From NCBI GenBank assembly GCA_965276665.1, contig OZ255620.1, forward strand, positions 4,278,001-4,342,000: 64,000 nt of DNA. The letters run 5' to 3'. The translations under genes and the position numbers were made by a program. The DNA is from CAWGJC01 sp965276665. GTDB lineage: Bacteria; Pseudomonadota; Alphaproteobacteria; Acetobacterales; Acetobacteraceae. A model generated the notes under the pieces. It saw only the letters and a list, made by a program, of their open reading frames with translations, did no database searches and had not been told where the DNA came from. Of this stretch, positions 48,955 through 57,558 are shown one piece after another (the first letter of the stretch is position 1; each line of letters starts with the position of its first letter).

Positions 48955-50198
48955 GCCTCCCCGCGCTCTGCCGCGCCTGCGGCGCACGTCCCGCCGGGCC
49001 GCTCTGTGACGCCTGCGGCTCGGGCCGGGTGGTGCGGCACCCGGAGCTGTTCACCCTGCATGTCGCGCATGTCGATTGCGACGCCTTCTATTGCAGCATC
49101 GAGAAGCGGGACCGGCCGGAGATCGCCGACAAGCCGGTGATCGTCGGCGGTGGACGGCGCGGCGTGGTGAGCGCCGCCTGCTATATCGCGAGGCTGAGCG
49201 GCGTGCGGAGCGCGATGCCGATGTTCAAGGCGCTGAAAGCCTGCCCCGACGCGGTGGTGATCCGGCCGGATTTCTCGAAATACACCGCCGCCGCCCGGCA
49301 GATCCGCACGATGATGCAGGCGCTGACGCCGCTGGTGCAACCGCTCTCGATCGACGAGGCGGCGCTCGACCTCGCCGGCACCGCGGCGCTGCATGGCGCG
49401 CCGCCGGCCGTCGTGCTCGCCCGCTTCGCGCGTGACGTGGAGCGCGAGGTGGGCGTGACCGTCTCGATCGGGCTCGCGCGCAACCGGCTGATGGCGAAGA
49501 TCGCCGCCGGGCGCGACAAGCCGCGCGGCTTCGCCGTCGTGGGCGCCGAGGCGGCGGAGATGCTCGCCCCGCACCCGGTGCGCCTGCTGCCCGGAATCGG
49601 CCCGGCGCAGGAACGCCGCCTCGCAGCGCTCGGCATCACCACACTCGGCCAGCTCCAGGCGCTCGACCCGCGCCAGGCGCTGCGACGCCTCGGCGAGGAA
49701 GGGCCGGCGCTCGTGCTCCGCGCGCGCGGCGAGGATGCCCGGATGGTCGATCCGGCCCGCGAAACCCGCTCGATCAGCGCCGAAACCACTTTCGAGACAG
49801 ATCTCCGCGATCTTCCGACCCTCGAGCGGCATCTCTGGCGGATGACGGAGAAACTCGCGCGCCGGCTGCGCGGCGAGGCGCTCGCCGCCGGCGGCGTCGT
49901 GCTGAAGCTCAAGACCGCAAGCTTCCGCGGCCGAACCCGAGCGGCCCGGCTGGCCTCGCCCACCATGCTGCCGGACACGCTGTTCGCCGCCGCCCGAGCG
50001 CTGCTCGCCCGCGAGGCGGACGGCACGCCATTCCGCCTGATCGGCATCGGCGCCAGCCCGCTGCTGCCCGGTGCCGAGGCGGACCGGCTAGACCTCGCCG
50101 ACCCGGAAACGCCCCGACGCTCGGCCCGGCAGTCGGCGATCGACGCGTTGCGCGAGCGGTACGGGGCGGCGATCATCAATCGGGGGCGGGGTGTTTGA
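48939..50198 (+). CDS. dinB: DNA polymerase IV (Y-family) with N-terminal zinc-ribbon-like motif
   Basis: 419-residue translesion polymerase. Before the polymerase there is a 40-residue extension with two CxxC pairs (CRACGARPAGPLCDACGSG) that may bind zinc; similar ribbons occur in other alphaproteobacterial DinB proteins. Palm residues: VAHVDCDAFYCSIEKRDRPE (first Asp) and LSIDEAALDL (second Asp and Glu). The fingers VVSAACYIARLSGVRSAMP and helix-hairpin-helix LLPGIGPAQERRLAALGI follow, then the little finger. The start overlaps the ROK gene by 16 bp. No LexA site is apparent in the ROK 3' end. A composite repeat starts 6 bp after its stop. Confidence 0.92.
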   Translation: MAGDVGLPALCRACGARPAGPLCDACGSGRVVRHPELFTLHVAHVDCDAFYCSIEKRDRPEIADKPVIVGGGRRGVVSAACYIARLSGVRSAMPMFKALKACPDAVVIRPDFSKYTAAARQIRTMMQALTPLVQPLSIDEAALDLAGTAALHGAPPAVVLARFARDVEREVGVTVSIGLARNRLMAKIAAGRDKPRGFAVVGAEAAEMLAPHPVRLLPGIGPAQERRLAALGITTLGQLQALDPRQALRRLGEEGPALVLRARGEDARMVDPARETRSISAETTFETDLRDLPTLERHLWRMTEKLARRLRGEALAAGGVVLKLKTASFRGRTRAARLASPTMLPDTLFAAARALLAREADGTPFRLIGIGASPLLPGAEADRLDLADPETPRRSARQSAIDALRERYGAAIINRGRGV

Positions 50199-50203
50199 TT
50201 GGG

Positions 50204-50475
50204 AAGCGCTAGGGGCGCCGCCCCTGGACCCCGCCAAGGGCGGTCGCCCTTGGAACCCGTGTGGCGCTTCGCGTGCCGGGGGCGGCATCGCGGAATAACT
50301 GAGGGCAGTGGTATTCCTCAGATGATCATTGCGCTTCGCGCGAAGCGCATTCAACACCCGGGGACGCGATAGACGCTGGTTCGGTGCCGCAACACGTCCT
50401 CCTTCTGCGCGAAGCGCGCTTCTGGTTCTAAGGGCTGTGCCCTTAGCGGGGTCCAGGGGCAGAGCCCCTGGCCTT
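50204..50475. repeat. Composite inverted-arm repeat, locus 5 (largest copy)
   Basis: Left arm 50204-50258 (variant AGGGGC-GCC-GCCCCT) and right arm 50424-50475 enclose a 165-bp centre. The centre includes two GCGCTTCGCGCGAAGCGC-type pieces (one near 50334-50351, one partial at 50406-50421). The right-arm inner hairpin is altered to AAGGGCTGTGCCCTT. It fills the gap between dinB and hemA, starting 6 bp after the dinB stop and ending 28 bp before the hemA ATG. Confidence 0.9.
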
Positions 50476-50503
50476 TCCGCTTCTCGAGGCGTAAATCGCG
50501 AAA

Positions 50504-51706
50504 ATGCAAGGCTTCGAAGACCACTGCCGGCAGGCACTCGGTGAGATTCAGGGGCAGGGCCGGTATCGGCGGTTTACCCCGCTGGTGAAGCAGGCCGGAC
50601 GGTTTCCCCGGTTCCGCCATGGCGAGCGTGAGGTCGTGGTCTGGTCGTCCAATGATTATCTCGGCATGGGCGCCGATCCGCGGGTGATCGAGGCGGCGTG
50701 CGAGGCGGCGCGGTCCGCGGGCGCGGGGGCGGGCGGCACGCGCAACATCGCCGGCACCAGCCCCCTGCACGCCGTGCTGGAGGCCGAGCTCGCCTCGTTG
50801 CACGGCAAGGAGGCGGCGCTGCTGTTCGTCTCCGGCTATGTGGCGAACCAGGCGGCGCTCGGCACCATCCTGTCGAGCCGGGCGGGCTGGCATGTGTTCT
50901 CGGATGCGGCGAACCATGCCTCGATGATCGCCGGCATCAAGGCGGCGCGCGGGGCGGAGTGCCACGTGTTCCGGCACAACGACCTGGACGATCTGCGCGC
51001 GAAGCTCGCGGCCGTGCCGGAGGCGGCGGCAAAACTGATCGCGTTCGAGAGCGTCTATTCGATGGATGCGGATATCGCGCCGATCGGGGCGATCTGCGAC
51101 CTCGCGGCGGAATTCGGCGCGCTCACCTATCTCGACGAGGTGCATGCGGTCGGGATGTATGGTCCGGGCGGTGGCGGGGTGGCGGAGCGCGATGGCGTGG
51201 CGGCGCGTGTTGACCTGATCGAGGGCACGCTCGCCAAGGCGTTCGGCTGCCACGGCGGATACGTGGCGGGGAAGGCGGTGGTGATCGACTGGCTGCGCTC
51301 GACCGCGCCGGGCTTCATCTTCACCACGTCGCTGCCGCCGATGGTTGCGGCCGCGGCGCTGGCGAGCGTCCGGCTGGTGCGGGAAGATGCGGCGCGGCGG
51401 GCGGCGCTGTTCGAGCGCGCGGCGGCGTTGACGTCACGGCTCCGGGCGGCTGGCTTGCCGCTGCTGCCGTCGCAGAGCCATATCGTGCCGGTGCATGTCG
51501 GCGATGCCGCGCGCTGCACCGAGGTGAGCCTGCGCCTGCTCGAGGATTTCGGGGTTTATGCGACGCCGATCAACTATCCGACGGTGCCGCGCGGCACCGA
51601 GCGTTTGCGCCTGACGCCGACGCCGTTCCATGACGATGCGATGATGGATGCGCTGGTCTCGGCGCTCGCCGCGGTGCTGCGTCCCGCCAAGGTGCGAGCC
51701 GCCTAG
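50504..51706 (+). CDS. hemA: 5-aminolevulinate synthase (Shemin pathway)
   Basis: 400-residue PLP enzyme condensing glycine and succinyl-CoA to 5-aminolevulinate, the first step of haem and tetrapyrrole synthesis in alphaproteobacteria. Signatures: VVWSSNDYLGMGADPRVIEA near the N terminus, GAGAGGTRNIAGTSPLH, LYDEVHA-type loop here TYLDEVHAVGMYGPGGGG, and the Schiff-base Lys in GTLAKAFGCHGGYVAG. The C-terminal domain ends RLTPTPFHDDAMMDALVSAL. Length is standard for the family. The start lies 28 bp after composite repeat 5; no FNR/RegA-like site was recognised. Confidence 0.95.
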   Translation: MQGFEDHCRQALGEIQGQGRYRRFTPLVKQAGRFPRFRHGEREVVVWSSNDYLGMGADPRVIEAACEAARSAGAGAGGTRNIAGTSPLHAVLEAELASLHGKEAALLFVSGYVANQAALGTILSSRAGWHVFSDAANHASMIAGIKAARGAECHVFRHNDLDDLRAKLAAVPEAAAKLIAFESVYSMDADIAPIGAICDLAAEFGALTYLDEVHAVGMYGPGGGGVAERDGVAARVDLIEGTLAKAFGCHGGYVAGKAVVIDWLRSTAPGFIFTTSLPPMVAAAALASVRLVREDAARRAALFERAAALTSRLRAAGLPLLPSQSHIVPVHVGDAARCTEVSLRLLEDFGVYATPINYPTVPRGTERLRLTPTPFHDDAMMDALVSALAAVLRPAKVRAA

Positions 51707-51789
51707 CGCGTGAAGGTGCGTCCGTCAGCGCGCCCGCGCCTTGTTTGCGCGGCACGGGCGCGGGTCGGCTGAGCATCGTCCGATCCGAG

Positions 51790-53397
51790 ATGCGCATGGG
51801 TGCAGGCCGCGCGCGTTCGCCCGGCTGGAATGATGGCCTGCGCGGGGGCGCGATAATCGCCGGCTTCATCCTGATCGCGTCGGTCGTGATGATGTTCGGC
51901 GAGAACAACCGGTTTCACGACGCCGATTCGGTTCTGCCGTCGATCATGTCGGTCGAGAAGCTGACCTGGTACTATTGGAACCAGAACCGTTTCGGCAACC
52001 TGCTGCCCTTCCTGGCCAGCCCGCTGCACGACATCCGCGCCAATCTCCGGCTGCAGATTGTCCTGCGCCTGATCTGCGGTTTCCTGTCGGTGTTCTTCGC
52101 GCTCGAGCTGATCGGCGACCGCGATCTTCGCTACGAGCGGTTCTTCGTCTCGATCATCGTGCTGATGGTGGCGGCGCGAGGCTTCGCCGCGAATTTCTTC
52201 GTCACCGCCGTGCCGACGCCGGAATTCTGCGCGGTGTTCGTGCTGGGGTTGTGGCTGCTGGACCGGCAGCCTGCCGCGGGGGTCAGGCGGGGTGCGGCGT
52301 GGATTGCGGCGACGGCGATCTTCTGGCTCGCCTTCTTCGTCAATCTGTCGCTGCTGGTTTTCCTGCTGCCGCTCTGCGTGGCCTTCTGGTGGCTGCGCGT
52401 GCCGCCGCTCGGACGATTCTCCGGCTGTGCCGCGGTCTGGTTGGCGGCGTTCGGCGCGTGGCTGCATGCGCGGCGGTTCAACCCGCGCACGCCCTCCAAC
52501 CTGCATTTCCGATGGGACAGCCTGAACGCGGCGGCGGATGCGATCCTGCCGCAGGTCAACCTGACGATGATCGTGGGCATGCTGATTGCCGTGGCCGGAC
52601 TGGCGGCGCTGCTGCACGGCCGGGCCGCGACGCCCGATGCAGGCGAGGCGGCGATTGCGGTGCCCACCCGGCATCTTGCCGTACTCGGCGCGCTGGCGCT
52701 GACGGCGGTGGTGTTCGCCGACAGTTTCTGGGTGCAGGCGAACGGCAACGCGCCGCGCTATTACGACATCGTCCGGCTGTTCGTGATCCTGCTGCCGGCG
52801 AGCTGGGCGGTGACGCTCCTCCGCGACGGGTTCGCCGCCCGGGGCCGGCACGAGTGGTTCGCGGCGGGGACGGCGCGGGTGACGATCGTGCGGCCCTGGA
52901 CCGTCCGGGCGTGCCGGGTGGGGCTGCCGCTCCTGGCCCTGCTTGCGGTCGCAGCGCAGGCGGGGCTGCCCGGTCCGCTCGGCTTCATCAGCAACATCCC
53001 GGCCGACCGGCGCAGCATCAATGACGACATCCCGGAGATCCTCGCCCATGTGCCGGCGGACCGGCCGATGCTAGTGGTCGGCAGTTTCTGGACGACAGCG
53101 CTCCTGGCCTATGCGCGGCTCGCACAGGACCCGGGAAGCGAGAGCCTCGCCACCGCCTTCCACTGGGAGGCGATGCGTCCGGAGATCCACACGCTGCTGA
53201 GCTCCGGGCGGCCATTCACCTTGGTTTGCATGCCATGGGACGATCCGAACCCGCCGGAATGCCTGACCAGCGCGGAAAAATTCAGCGACGCGCCCCGGAT
53301 TGCGCGCGCGACATCGGTGACGGGATCGGGCGTGCTGCGGAGCGGGGGCGCCTATCGCGTGCTCGCCGTGCCGGCGATGCCGGAAGGCGCGCGCTGA
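51790..53397 (+). CDS. Polytopic membrane protein, glycosyltransferase-39-like topology
   Basis: 535-residue protein with about ten transmembrane helices (IIAGFILIASVVMMFG, FFVSIIVLMVAARGFAANFF, AAWIAATAIFWLAFFV, LLPLCVAFWWLRV, LTMIVGMLIAVAGLAALL, HLAVLGALALTAVVFA, IVRLFVILLPASWAVTLL) and a C-terminal periplasmic domain of about 140 residues (LGFISNIPADRRSINDDIPE onward). The layout resembles GT-C type enzymes that use lipid-linked sugars. An acidic NNRFHDADSV in the first large loop could act in catalysis, but family membership is not certain. Start ATG at 51790 or 51796. Convergent with the dihydroorotase-type gene. Confidence 0.75.
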   Translation: MRMGAGRARSPGWNDGLRGGAIIAGFILIASVVMMFGENNRFHDADSVLPSIMSVEKLTWYYWNQNRFGNLLPFLASPLHDIRANLRLQIVLRLICGFLSVFFALELIGDRDLRYERFFVSIIVLMVAARGFAANFFVTAVPTPEFCAVFVLGLWLLDRQPAAGVRRGAAWIAATAIFWLAFFVNLSLLVFLLPLCVAFWWLRVPPLGRFSGCAAVWLAAFGAWLHARRFNPRTPSNLHFRWDSLNAAADAILPQVNLTMIVGMLIAVAGLAALLHGRAATPDAGEAAIAVPTRHLAVLGALALTAVVFADSFWVQANGNAPRYYDIVRLFVILLPASWAVTLLRDGFAARGRHEWFAAGTARVTIVRPWTVRACRVGLPLLALLAVAAQAGLPGPLGFISNIPADRRSINDDIPEILAHVPADRPMLVVGSFWTTALLAYARLAQDPGSESLATAFHWEAMRPEIHTLLSSGRPFTLVCMPWDDPNPPECLTSAEKFSDAPRIARATSVTGSGVLRSGGAYRVLAVPAMPEGAR

Positions 53398-53406
53398 TCC
53401 CGGCTC

Positions 53407-54729
53407 TCAGGAGCGGAAGGCGAGGACCTTGCCGGCCGGCGCGCCCAGCACCTCGTCCTCGCGCATCACCGCCCGGCCGCGGATGATCGTCGCCACCGGC
53501 CAGCCGGTGACGCGCATCCCGGCGAAGGGCGTCCAGCCGCAGGGGGAGACGATCCATTCATCCTCGATCACCCGGCTGCGCTTGCGGTCGACCAGGGTGA
53601 AATCGGCGTCGTAGCCGGCGGCGATTCTTCCCTTGTTGACCGCCCCATAGACCCTGGCGGGGCCGGCGGACATCAGATCGACCATGCGGGCGAGAGAGAG
53701 GCGGCCGGCGGCGACGTGGTCGAGCATCACCGGCACCATCGTCTGCACGCCGGTGAGCCCGGCGGGGCAGTCGGGCCAGGGTTTCAGCTTGGCCTCGCGC
53801 GCATGCGGCGCATGGTCCGACCCGATCGTGTCGACGCGGCCGTCGCGCACCGCCGCCCACGCCGCCTCCCGGTGCTCCGGGCCGCGGATCGGCGGGTTCA
53901 TCACGCCGAACCCCTTGAGCCGCTCGTAGCAATCCGGCGCCGCCTGGGTGAGGTGATTGACCAGCACCTCCATCGTCGCGATGTCGCGGAAGTCACGCAG
54001 GTAATCGAGCTCCTGCGCGGTCGATACATGCAGGATATGCGCCGGCCGGCCGGTCTTGCGGGCGAGCGCCATCAGCCGGCGCGTGCCGAGGAAGGCGCAT
54101 TCCTCGTCGCGCCATTCCATGTGGCGGATATGCGGATCGCCGCGATGGAACATCGGCTTGCGTTCCTGCAGCCGGTATTCGTCCTCGCTGTGATAGGCGA
54201 TGCGGCGCCTTCCGTGCCGCATCACCCGTTCGAGCGAGGGATCGTCCTCCACCATCAGGTCGCCGGTCGAGCTGCCGGCGAAGATTTTCACCGCGCAGAC
54301 GCCGGGTTCCGCCTCGAGCGCCGCGAGCTGCCCGGTGTTGGCGCGCGTGCCGCCGACATAGAGGCCCATGTCGCACCAGGCATTCGCCTCGACATGGCCG
54401 CGCTTCCAGGCCAGGCGCTCGGCATCGGTGATCGACGGAGTGGTGTTCGGCATGTCGTAGACCGCGACGAGGCCGCCGAGCACGGCGGCGCGGGTGCCGC
54501 TGGCGATGCTCTCGACCGCCGGATCGCCGGGATCGCGCAGATGAACATGCGGATCGACGAGGCCGGGCAGCACGTGCAGGCCGGCGGCGTCGATCACCGT
54601 CTCGGCCGAACCCTCGGTCACGCCGATCGCGGCGATCCGGCCGTCCCGCACGCCGATATTCGCCTCGGCCTCGCCCCAAGGCAGCACGCACACGCCGTTG
54701 CGGATCAGCAGATCGTAATGCCCTGGCAT
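53407..54729 (-). CDS. Dihydroorotase-type cyclic amidohydrolase
   Basis: 440-residue binuclear-metal amidohydrolase close to type I dihydroorotase/allantoinase. Metal site: DPHVHLRDPGDPAVES, the Lys expected to be carbamylated in AVKIFAGSSTGDL, His in RIAYHSEDEYRLQER and HILHVSTAQELDYL, and the Asp in IGSDHAPHAREAK. It probably hydrolyses dihydroorotate (pyrimidine synthesis) or a related cyclic amide. It is not in a pyr operon but last in a minus-strand run after GT9, GT4 and asnB, 19 bp after asnB, so annotation as pyrC is not certain. Confidence 0.88.
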   Translation of the reverse strand: MPGHYDLLIRNGVCVLPWGEAEANIGVRDGRIAAIGVTEGSAETVIDAAGLHVLPGLVDPHVHLRDPGDPAVESIASGTRAAVLGGLVAVYDMPNTTPSITDAERLAWKRGHVEANAWCDMGLYVGGTRANTGQLAALEAEPGVCAVKIFAGSSTGDLMVEDDPSLERVMRHGRRRIAYHSEDEYRLQERKPMFHRGDPHIRHMEWRDEECAFLGTRRLMALARKTGRPAHILHVSTAQELDYLRDFRDIATMEVLVNHLTQAAPDCYERLKGFGVMNPPIRGPEHREAAWAAVRDGRVDTIGSDHAPHAREAKLKPWPDCPAGLTGVQTMVPVMLDHVAAGRLSLARMVDLMSAGPARVYGAVNKGRIAAGYDADFTLVDRKRSRVIEDEWIVSPCGWTPFAGMRVTGWPVATIIRGRAVMREDEVLGAPAGKVLAFRS

Positions 54730-54748
54730 CCGGCGTCTCCCCGTTTCG

Positions 54749-56512
54749 TCAGTGTGCCGCGAGCGTCTCGAAGACGTCGCCAGCGGGCGGCAGGCCGAGC
54801 ACATGGGTGCGGTGCCAGAGCGCGTAGAACAGCAGGGTCCAGGCCGCAAAGCCGTGATGGCGGCCGGTGGCGTTGCGGAACAGCGCGGTGACGCGGCCCG
54901 CATCGGCGATCTCCGCAACCCCCGGCTGCGCCGCGACCAGCGGCCCGAGCCGCGCGCCGGCGGCGGTGATCCAGGCGCCGACCGGCACGGTGAAACCCTG
55001 CTTCGGGGCGAACGGCTCGGCCTCCGGCAGATGCGTCGCGAGCCAGCGGCGGAGCAGGTATTTACCCCGGCGGTCGCGGATCTTGAGTCCGTCCGGCAGG
55101 CGGAAGCTGGCGGCGGCGATCGCCGGGTCGAGGAACGGGGTGCGGCCTTCGACGCCATGCGCCATCAGGCAGCGGTCGAGCTTCAGCAGCAGATCGTGCG
55201 GCAGCCAGTCCGCGCTATCGGTCGCCTGCGCCACCTGCAGGCGCGAGCGGCCGCCGGCCGAAGCGGCGCCCTCCGCGGTCGCGATGCCGTCGCGCCAGCC
55301 GGCGGGCGGCGCGCGCAGCACGTCGAGCCCGTCGAAATTGCCCCGCGCGCGCATCACCCGGCCGCCCAGCCACCAGGGCCGCATCGCGCTGCGGTAGCGG
55401 CCGTATCCGCCCAGCAGCTCGTCGCCGCCCTCACCGGAGAGCACCACCTTCACGTCCTGGCGGGCGCGGCGGGCGAGGAACCAGCTCGGGATGATCGCGT
55501 AATCGGCCGCCGGGTCGTCCATGCAGGCGACGATCTCGGGCAGATGCCGCCAGACCATCGCCTCGGTGATCTCGATCGGCTCGTGGCGCGCGCGGCAGGC
55601 GGTGGCGACGGCGGCGGCGCGGGCGCGCTCATCGGCGGCGCCCGGCGCGTCGAACCCGGCGGTGAAGGCGAGCACCGGCTCCGCGTTCAGCCGGGCCATC
55701 ATCGAGAGCACCGCCGCGCTGTCGATGCCGCCGGAGAGGAACATGCCGTAAGGCACGTCGCTCCGCTGATGCAGGTCGACGCTTTCCGTCAGCGCGCGGT
55801 CGAGCCGGGCGAGCGCCGCCTCCTCGCCGATCTCCTCGGGGCCGCCCTCCGGCAGTGCTGCGATCCGCCGGCGATCGAGCACGTGGCCGTCGGCGATGGT
55901 GAGCGTCTCGCCGGGCAGCACGCGCTCGATGCCGGGAAAGATCGTGTCCTTGCCGGTGGTGAATTGCAGCTGCAGCAGCTCGTCGCGCGCTGCGGGGCGC
56001 AGCCCGCGCGGCACCAGCCCGGCGGCGAGCAAAGCCTGCGGCTCGGAGGCGAAGGCGAGGCCGCCGGCGATCTGCGCGATGTAGAGTGGCTTGATGCCGA
56101 ACGCATCGCGGGTGAGGGTGACGGTCCGCGCCGCCCGCTCATGGATCGCGATCGCATACATGCCGCGCAGCGCGTGGTCGTACGCCGCGCCGTCGCGCAG
56201 CCAGAGATGCAGCGGCGGCTCGCAATCGCTGCCGGTGGCGAATTGCGCGCCCGGCAGGCCCTGGCGCAGCTCACGATAATTATAGACCTCGCCATTGGCG
56301 ATCAGCGCCGCCGGGCCGGCGAAAAGCGGCTGATCGCCGCCGGCGATGTCGATGATCGCGAGCCGCGTCTGCACCAGCGCGATGCGCCCGACCGCGCTGT
56401 GCCCGGTGCCGTCCGGCCCGCGATGGCCGAGCGCGCGGGTCAGCAGCGAAAGCGTGCCCGGATCGGGCGGCGCGGCGGAGGAGGCGAGGATCAGCCCGGC
56501 AATGCCGCACAT
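54749..56512 (-). CDS. asnB: Asparagine synthetase (glutamine-hydrolysing), AsnB type
   Basis: 587-residue class II glutamine-dependent synthetase. The N-terminal glutaminase starts MCGIAGLILA with the nucleophile Cys2, and has GHRGPDGTGH, TRLAIIDIAGGDQPLF and NGEVYNYRELR. The synthetase domain begins GMFLSGGIDSAAVLSMM (PP-loop), with LSGEGGDELLGGYGRY and EGRTPFLDPAIAAAS. In polysaccharide clusters AsnB-like enzymes amidate sugar acids or amino-acid substituents. Here the two glycosyltransferases immediately upstream suggest such a role, though free asparagine synthesis is equally possible. The ATG shares a base with the GT4 stop (TGATG). Confidence 0.93.
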   Translation of the reverse strand: MCGIAGLILASSAAPPDPGTLSLLTRALGHRGPDGTGHSAVGRIALVQTRLAIIDIAGGDQPLFAGPAALIANGEVYNYRELRQGLPGAQFATGSDCEPPLHLWLRDGAAYDHALRGMYAIAIHERAARTVTLTRDAFGIKPLYIAQIAGGLAFASEPQALLAAGLVPRGLRPAARDELLQLQFTTGKDTIFPGIERVLPGETLTIADGHVLDRRRIAALPEGGPEEIGEEAALARLDRALTESVDLHQRSDVPYGMFLSGGIDSAAVLSMMARLNAEPVLAFTAGFDAPGAADERARAAAVATACRARHEPIEITEAMVWRHLPEIVACMDDPAADYAIIPSWFLARRARQDVKVVLSGEGGDELLGGYGRYRSAMRPWWLGGRVMRARGNFDGLDVLRAPPAGWRDGIATAEGAASAGGRSRLQVAQATDSADWLPHDLLLKLDRCLMAHGVEGRTPFLDPAIAAASFRLPDGLKIRDRRGKYLLRRWLATHLPEAEPFAPKQGFTVPVGAWITAAGARLGPLVAAQPGVAEIADAGRVTALFRNATGRHHGFAAWTLLFYALWHRTHVLGLPPAGDVFETLAAH

Positions 56513-57528
56513 CAGCTTTTCTCCGCCGTGCGGAGGAAACCGAGCCAGCGCGCGATCACCTTCGGTTCGGAAAATTCCGCGTCGTAGCGGGCCCGGCCGG
56601 CGGCGGCGAGTTTTTCGGCACGCGGCGTATCCTCGAGCACGCGGGCGAGGGCGTCGCGCAGGGCGGAGGCGTCCTCGCGCGGCACCAGCAGCCCGTCTTC
56701 CTCGGGCGCCAGCAGCTCGCGCGGGCCGTCGGCGGCCGCGGCGACCACCGGGCGGCCGGCCGACCAGGCCTCGATCACCACATTGCCGAGCGGTTCGACC
56801 CTGGACGGGCAGACGAGGCAATCGGCACGCGCGAGCAGGGCGGCGGTGTCGGTGCGCCAGCCGAGCAGATGCACCCGGTCGGCCACGCCTTCCGTGCGGG
56901 CGAGATCGGCGAGCGCGGCGCGCTCCGGCCCCTCCCCGGCGATCACCGACTGCACCCCGGGCAGGCGCGGCAGGGCGCGGATCAGCACGTCGAACGCCTT
57001 GTTGCGGTGCAGCCGGCCGAGCGCCAGCACCAGCGGACCGGGCGGCACGGCAAGCGCGGCCGGAGCGGCCCCGGCGAGGTCGGGGGAGAAATTCGGCAAA
57101 TAATGACTGCGCGCTTCCGGCGTGCCCTGCGCCCGCATCCAGGCGACGAGCCCACGCGTGTTGCCGATCAGATGGTCGCAGCGCCGGTAGTAGTCGAGAT
57201 CGTAATAGCCGCCGAGCCGCCCCGCGAGCACCCAGCGGCCGGCCGGGGCGAAGCGCGCGGCGCGGTTCATCCAGGCGATCGCGATATCGGGGGCGAACCT
57301 GCGGAGGAGGGCCGCGAGCCGCGGCCGGGTCAGCAGGTCGAGCGCGCCGCTGAAGCCGAGCTCGACGGGGGCGAGGCCGGCGGCGGTGAGCCGCGCGGCG
57401 CGGCCGGGCTCGCGGCGGATCACCGGCAGCACGGTCTCTCCGGCGCGGGCGAGGGCGGCGCAGAGCCGCTCGAAGAACAGTTCCGCTCCGCCGGTTGGCG
57501 CGCCGGCCATGATCTGCGCCACTCTCAT
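56512..57528 (-). CDS. Glycosyltransferase family 4
   Basis: 338-residue retaining glycosyltransferase with GT-B fold. N-terminal domain: MRVAQIMAGAPTGGAELFFE. Between domains is LVLALGRLHRNKAFDVLIRA. The C-terminal donor-binding site has VHLLGWRTDTAALLARADCL and CPSRVEPLGNVVIEAWSAG (E-x7-E motif). It transfers a sugar from a nucleotide donor to a cell-surface glycan or lipid. It is preceded by a GT9 gene and followed by asnB with one shared base. Acceptor and donor unknown. Confidence 0.92.
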   Translation of the reverse strand: MRVAQIMAGAPTGGAELFFERLCAALARAGETVLPVIRREPGRAARLTAAGLAPVELGFSGALDLLTRPRLAALLRRFAPDIAIAWMNRAARFAPAGRWVLAGRLGGYYDLDYYRRCDHLIGNTRGLVAWMRAQGTPEARSHYLPNFSPDLAGAAPAALAVPPGPLVLALGRLHRNKAFDVLIRALPRLPGVQSVIAGEGPERAALADLARTEGVADRVHLLGWRTDTAALLARADCLVCPSRVEPLGNVVIEAWSAGRPVVAAAADGPRELLAPEEDGLLVPREDASALRDALARVLEDTPRAEKLAAAGRARYDAEFSEPKVIARWLGFLRTAEKS

Positions 57529-57558
57529 GCGAGACCGGGCCTCATGCGAGAATGGGCC

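Noticed and set aside
18134..50475. CRISPR array suggested by multiple copies of a palindromic repeat
   Set aside because: Copies are kilobases apart, intergenic, inverted in pairs, and have no regular spacers or cas genes.
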